The position numbers were made by a program, and so were the translations under genes. Positions 62,857 through 64,000 of a stretch of DNA of 64,000 nt are shown piece after piece. The notes below the pieces were generated by a model, which saw only the letters and a program-made list of their open reading frames with translations, ran no database searches and had not been told where the DNA came from. The first letter of the stretch is position 1, and every line of letters starts with the position of its first letter. This stretch comes from Denitratisoma oestradiolicum (lineage in GTDB: Bacteria; Pseudomonadota; Gammaproteobacteria; Burkholderiales; Rhodocyclaceae), in the NCBI RefSeq assembly GCF_902813185.1, contig NZ_LR778301.1, forward strand, positions 4,010,001 to 4,074,000. Direction: 5' to 3'.

Positions 62857-64000
62857 TTAAGTTTCCGCCATGGCGATGCTGCAAGCCGCTTTCTGCTTCG
62901 CGCCTTTTTCATCAATGGGCGCATTGGTGCCTTCTTCCGTACTCTTGGTTTCGGCCAGGGCCTTGGCATAGGGTTTCAGGCATGAGGCAAGTAGCAGCAC
63001 ACCGCCCAAGCAGGAAGCACCAGCCACCAAGGCCAAGGAATAATGAATGGAGTTGTCGTCGTGAAAGACGAAATCGTTCAGTGCGGCAATCGATGATGCA
63101 CCCACCGCCAGGCCGATGATATTGCCGAAGAATATTTGCAACGCGGATACCTGAGCGCGCATCTGGTTGGGCGTTACCAATTGCATCGCCGTGCCGGTGC
63201 TGCCGTAATAGCTGCATTTGAGAAAAATCGTCGGTATCAGCATCGCCAGCGCCAAAGGCGCCGAGGGCATCAGTGGCCCTAGCACGCCCGGTACGATCAT
63301 CACCAGAGCGGAAATCATCACGAAACGGATATGGATATCGGGATATTTTTTCTGAAGACTCTCGGCAATGCGGGCGCCAAAGTAGGTCCCCAGGGTGCCG
63401 ACGAACAAGTATGTCAGCCCGAAATATGTGCCGGACTCACCGATCGACATGCCGAAAGTGCGAATCAGGAACGTCGGGTACCAGGCCATCAGTCCAAAGG
63501 AGAAAATGCCGAGAAAGCCGGTGGCAATCGGGAAAACGAGATAGAGACGCCAGCGAGTCAGCAGGAAACGCAAGGTTTCCCGCATCTTGAGCTTTTGTGT
63601 TTGGCCCGAAGGGTCGTGCAGTGCACCACGACGCTCCGGCTCCCCGACGTACGCCATCAGCAAGGCAATCAGCAAGCCGGGTAAGCCGACGATGATGAAG
63701 ACCGCCTGCCAGGGTTTCATGGCCCCCAGCAGCGGTAGTTCGATGACGGATATTTTGGAAACCGCTTCCATGAGCAGGCCGCCCGCCAGGTAGGCCAGTC
63801 CGCTACCCAGGCTGATGCCGAGGCTGTAGATGGCGACCGCCCGCGCCAGGCGTTGCTTCGAGAAATAGTCGCTCAGCAGCGAATAGGCTGCGGGAGAAAG
63901 GGCCGCTTCTCCGACACCGACGCCGACGCGCGCCAGAAATAAGGTGCCATAGGAACGGGCCAACCCGCAACTGATTGTCATTATGCTCCACAGCGCGATG
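62857..64000 (-). CDS. MFS transporter (spinster/sugar-phosphate-like), 5' end beyond window
   Basis: At least 380 residues; the frame is still open at the right edge (IALWSIMTISCGLARSYGTLFLARVGVGVGEAALSPAAYSLLSDYF), so roughly the first one or two helices are missing. Conserved MFS features: the motif around ARVGVGVGEA in helix 4, AVAIYSLGISLGSGLAYLAGG, and YVGEPERRG at the central loop. At least nine helices are visible. The charged C-terminus (AETKSTEEGTNAPIDEKGAKQKA) is cytoplasmic. Probably the uptake system for the compound handled by the neighbouring CoA ligase and transferase. Confidence 0.9.
   Translation of the reverse strand, partial: IALWSIMTISCGLARSYGTLFLARVGVGVGEAALSPAAYSLLSDYFSKQRLARAVAIYSLGISLGSGLAYLAGGLLMEAVSKISVIELPLLGAMKPWQAVFIIVGLPGLLIALLMAYVGEPERRGALHDPSGQTQKLKMRETLRFLLTRWRLYLVFPIATGFLGIFSFGLMAWYPTFLIRTFGMSIGESGTYFGLTYLFVGTLGTYFGARIAESLQKKYPDIHIRFVMISALVMIVPGVLGPLMPSAPLALAMLIPTIFLKCSYYGSTGTAMQLVTPNQMRAQVSALQIFFGNIIGLAVGASSIAALNDFVFHDDNSIHYSLALVAGASCLGGVLLLASCLKPYAKALAETKSTEEGTNAPIDEKGAKQKAACSIAMAET

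Overview
The window looks like a chromosome segment of a GC-rich Gram-negative betaproteobacterium. UbiE/UbiJ, GluQRS, HAE1-type RND and MacAB pumps and a dense c-di-GMP/two-component cluster all fit this. A Rhodocyclales or Sterolibacteriaceae-like host (steroid or aromatic degrader) is my best guess from the acyl-CoA ligase, SDR, CaiB and MFS genes at the right end; that is inference, not proof.

Layout. (1) 0.1-5.0 kb and 13.2-20.3 kb hold two copies of one module read on the minus strand: a giant Thr/Ala/Gly-rich RTX/S-layer-like protein, an almost identical intrinsic terminator, then a SAM methyltransferase with a C-terminal regulatory domain. The right copy continues into a TPR-GT41 (SPINDLY/OGT-like) glycosyltransferase fused to a second methyltransferase. 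Neither S-layer-like gene has an intact start: the left one is thrown out of frame a few codons after a perfect Shine-Dalgarno/ATG, and the right one has lost its start codon beside a tyrosine-integrase locus. (2) 5.1-5.7 kb: a DinJ/YafQ-type toxin-antitoxin pair. (3) 5.8-12.3 kb: an integrative element with tyrosine integrase, a replication-relaxation/MobC-like protein, an IncQ-type RepC-RepA pair, a Toprim primase and an AlpA-like excisionase. A dyad- and repeat-rich non-coding stretch lies between the primase and excisionase genes. (4) 20.4-22.9 kb: an XRE regulator, a second integrase and a chimeric sulfate-binding-protein pseudogene.

(5) 23.0-32.6 kb is one minus-strand signalling cluster: a hybrid histidine kinase with an ethylene-receptor-like membrane domain, a PAS-GGDEF-EAL-REC protein with degenerate catalytic motifs, a small barrel-like protein, an HDOD protein, a PAS-PAS histidine kinase, a REC-HD-GYP protein and a small secreted protein. 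(6) 32.7-36.8 kb: a P2C-like (Na/K-ATPase-like) P-type ATPase, a small membrane protein and GluQRS. (7) 37.0-38.1 kb: a lone TIR-domain gene that may be a defence gene. (8) 38.2-46.4 kb: cardiolipin synthase plus an EEP phosphodiesterase, an old yellow enzyme, UbiJ, a Tim44-like protein, UbiE, DUF971, a PilZ-like protein and a HIT protein. (9) 46.4-55.5 kb: two divergent export systems, an MdtABC-like RND pump and a TolC-MacA-MacB set. (10) 55.5-64.0 kb: a CoA-thioester catabolic cluster (acyl-CoA ligase, AraC regulator, two SDRs, CaiB/BaiF CoA-transferase, MFS transporter). An IS1595-type element with an 8-bp target duplication splits one SDR.

Together the window shows a surface-protein/glycosylation locus reshaped by mobile elements, followed by conserved housekeeping and transport genes and a catabolic island. 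Several broken frames (4.9, 15.35, 20.26 and 22.4 kb) could be real decay or read-level indels; the sequence alone cannot tell these apart.
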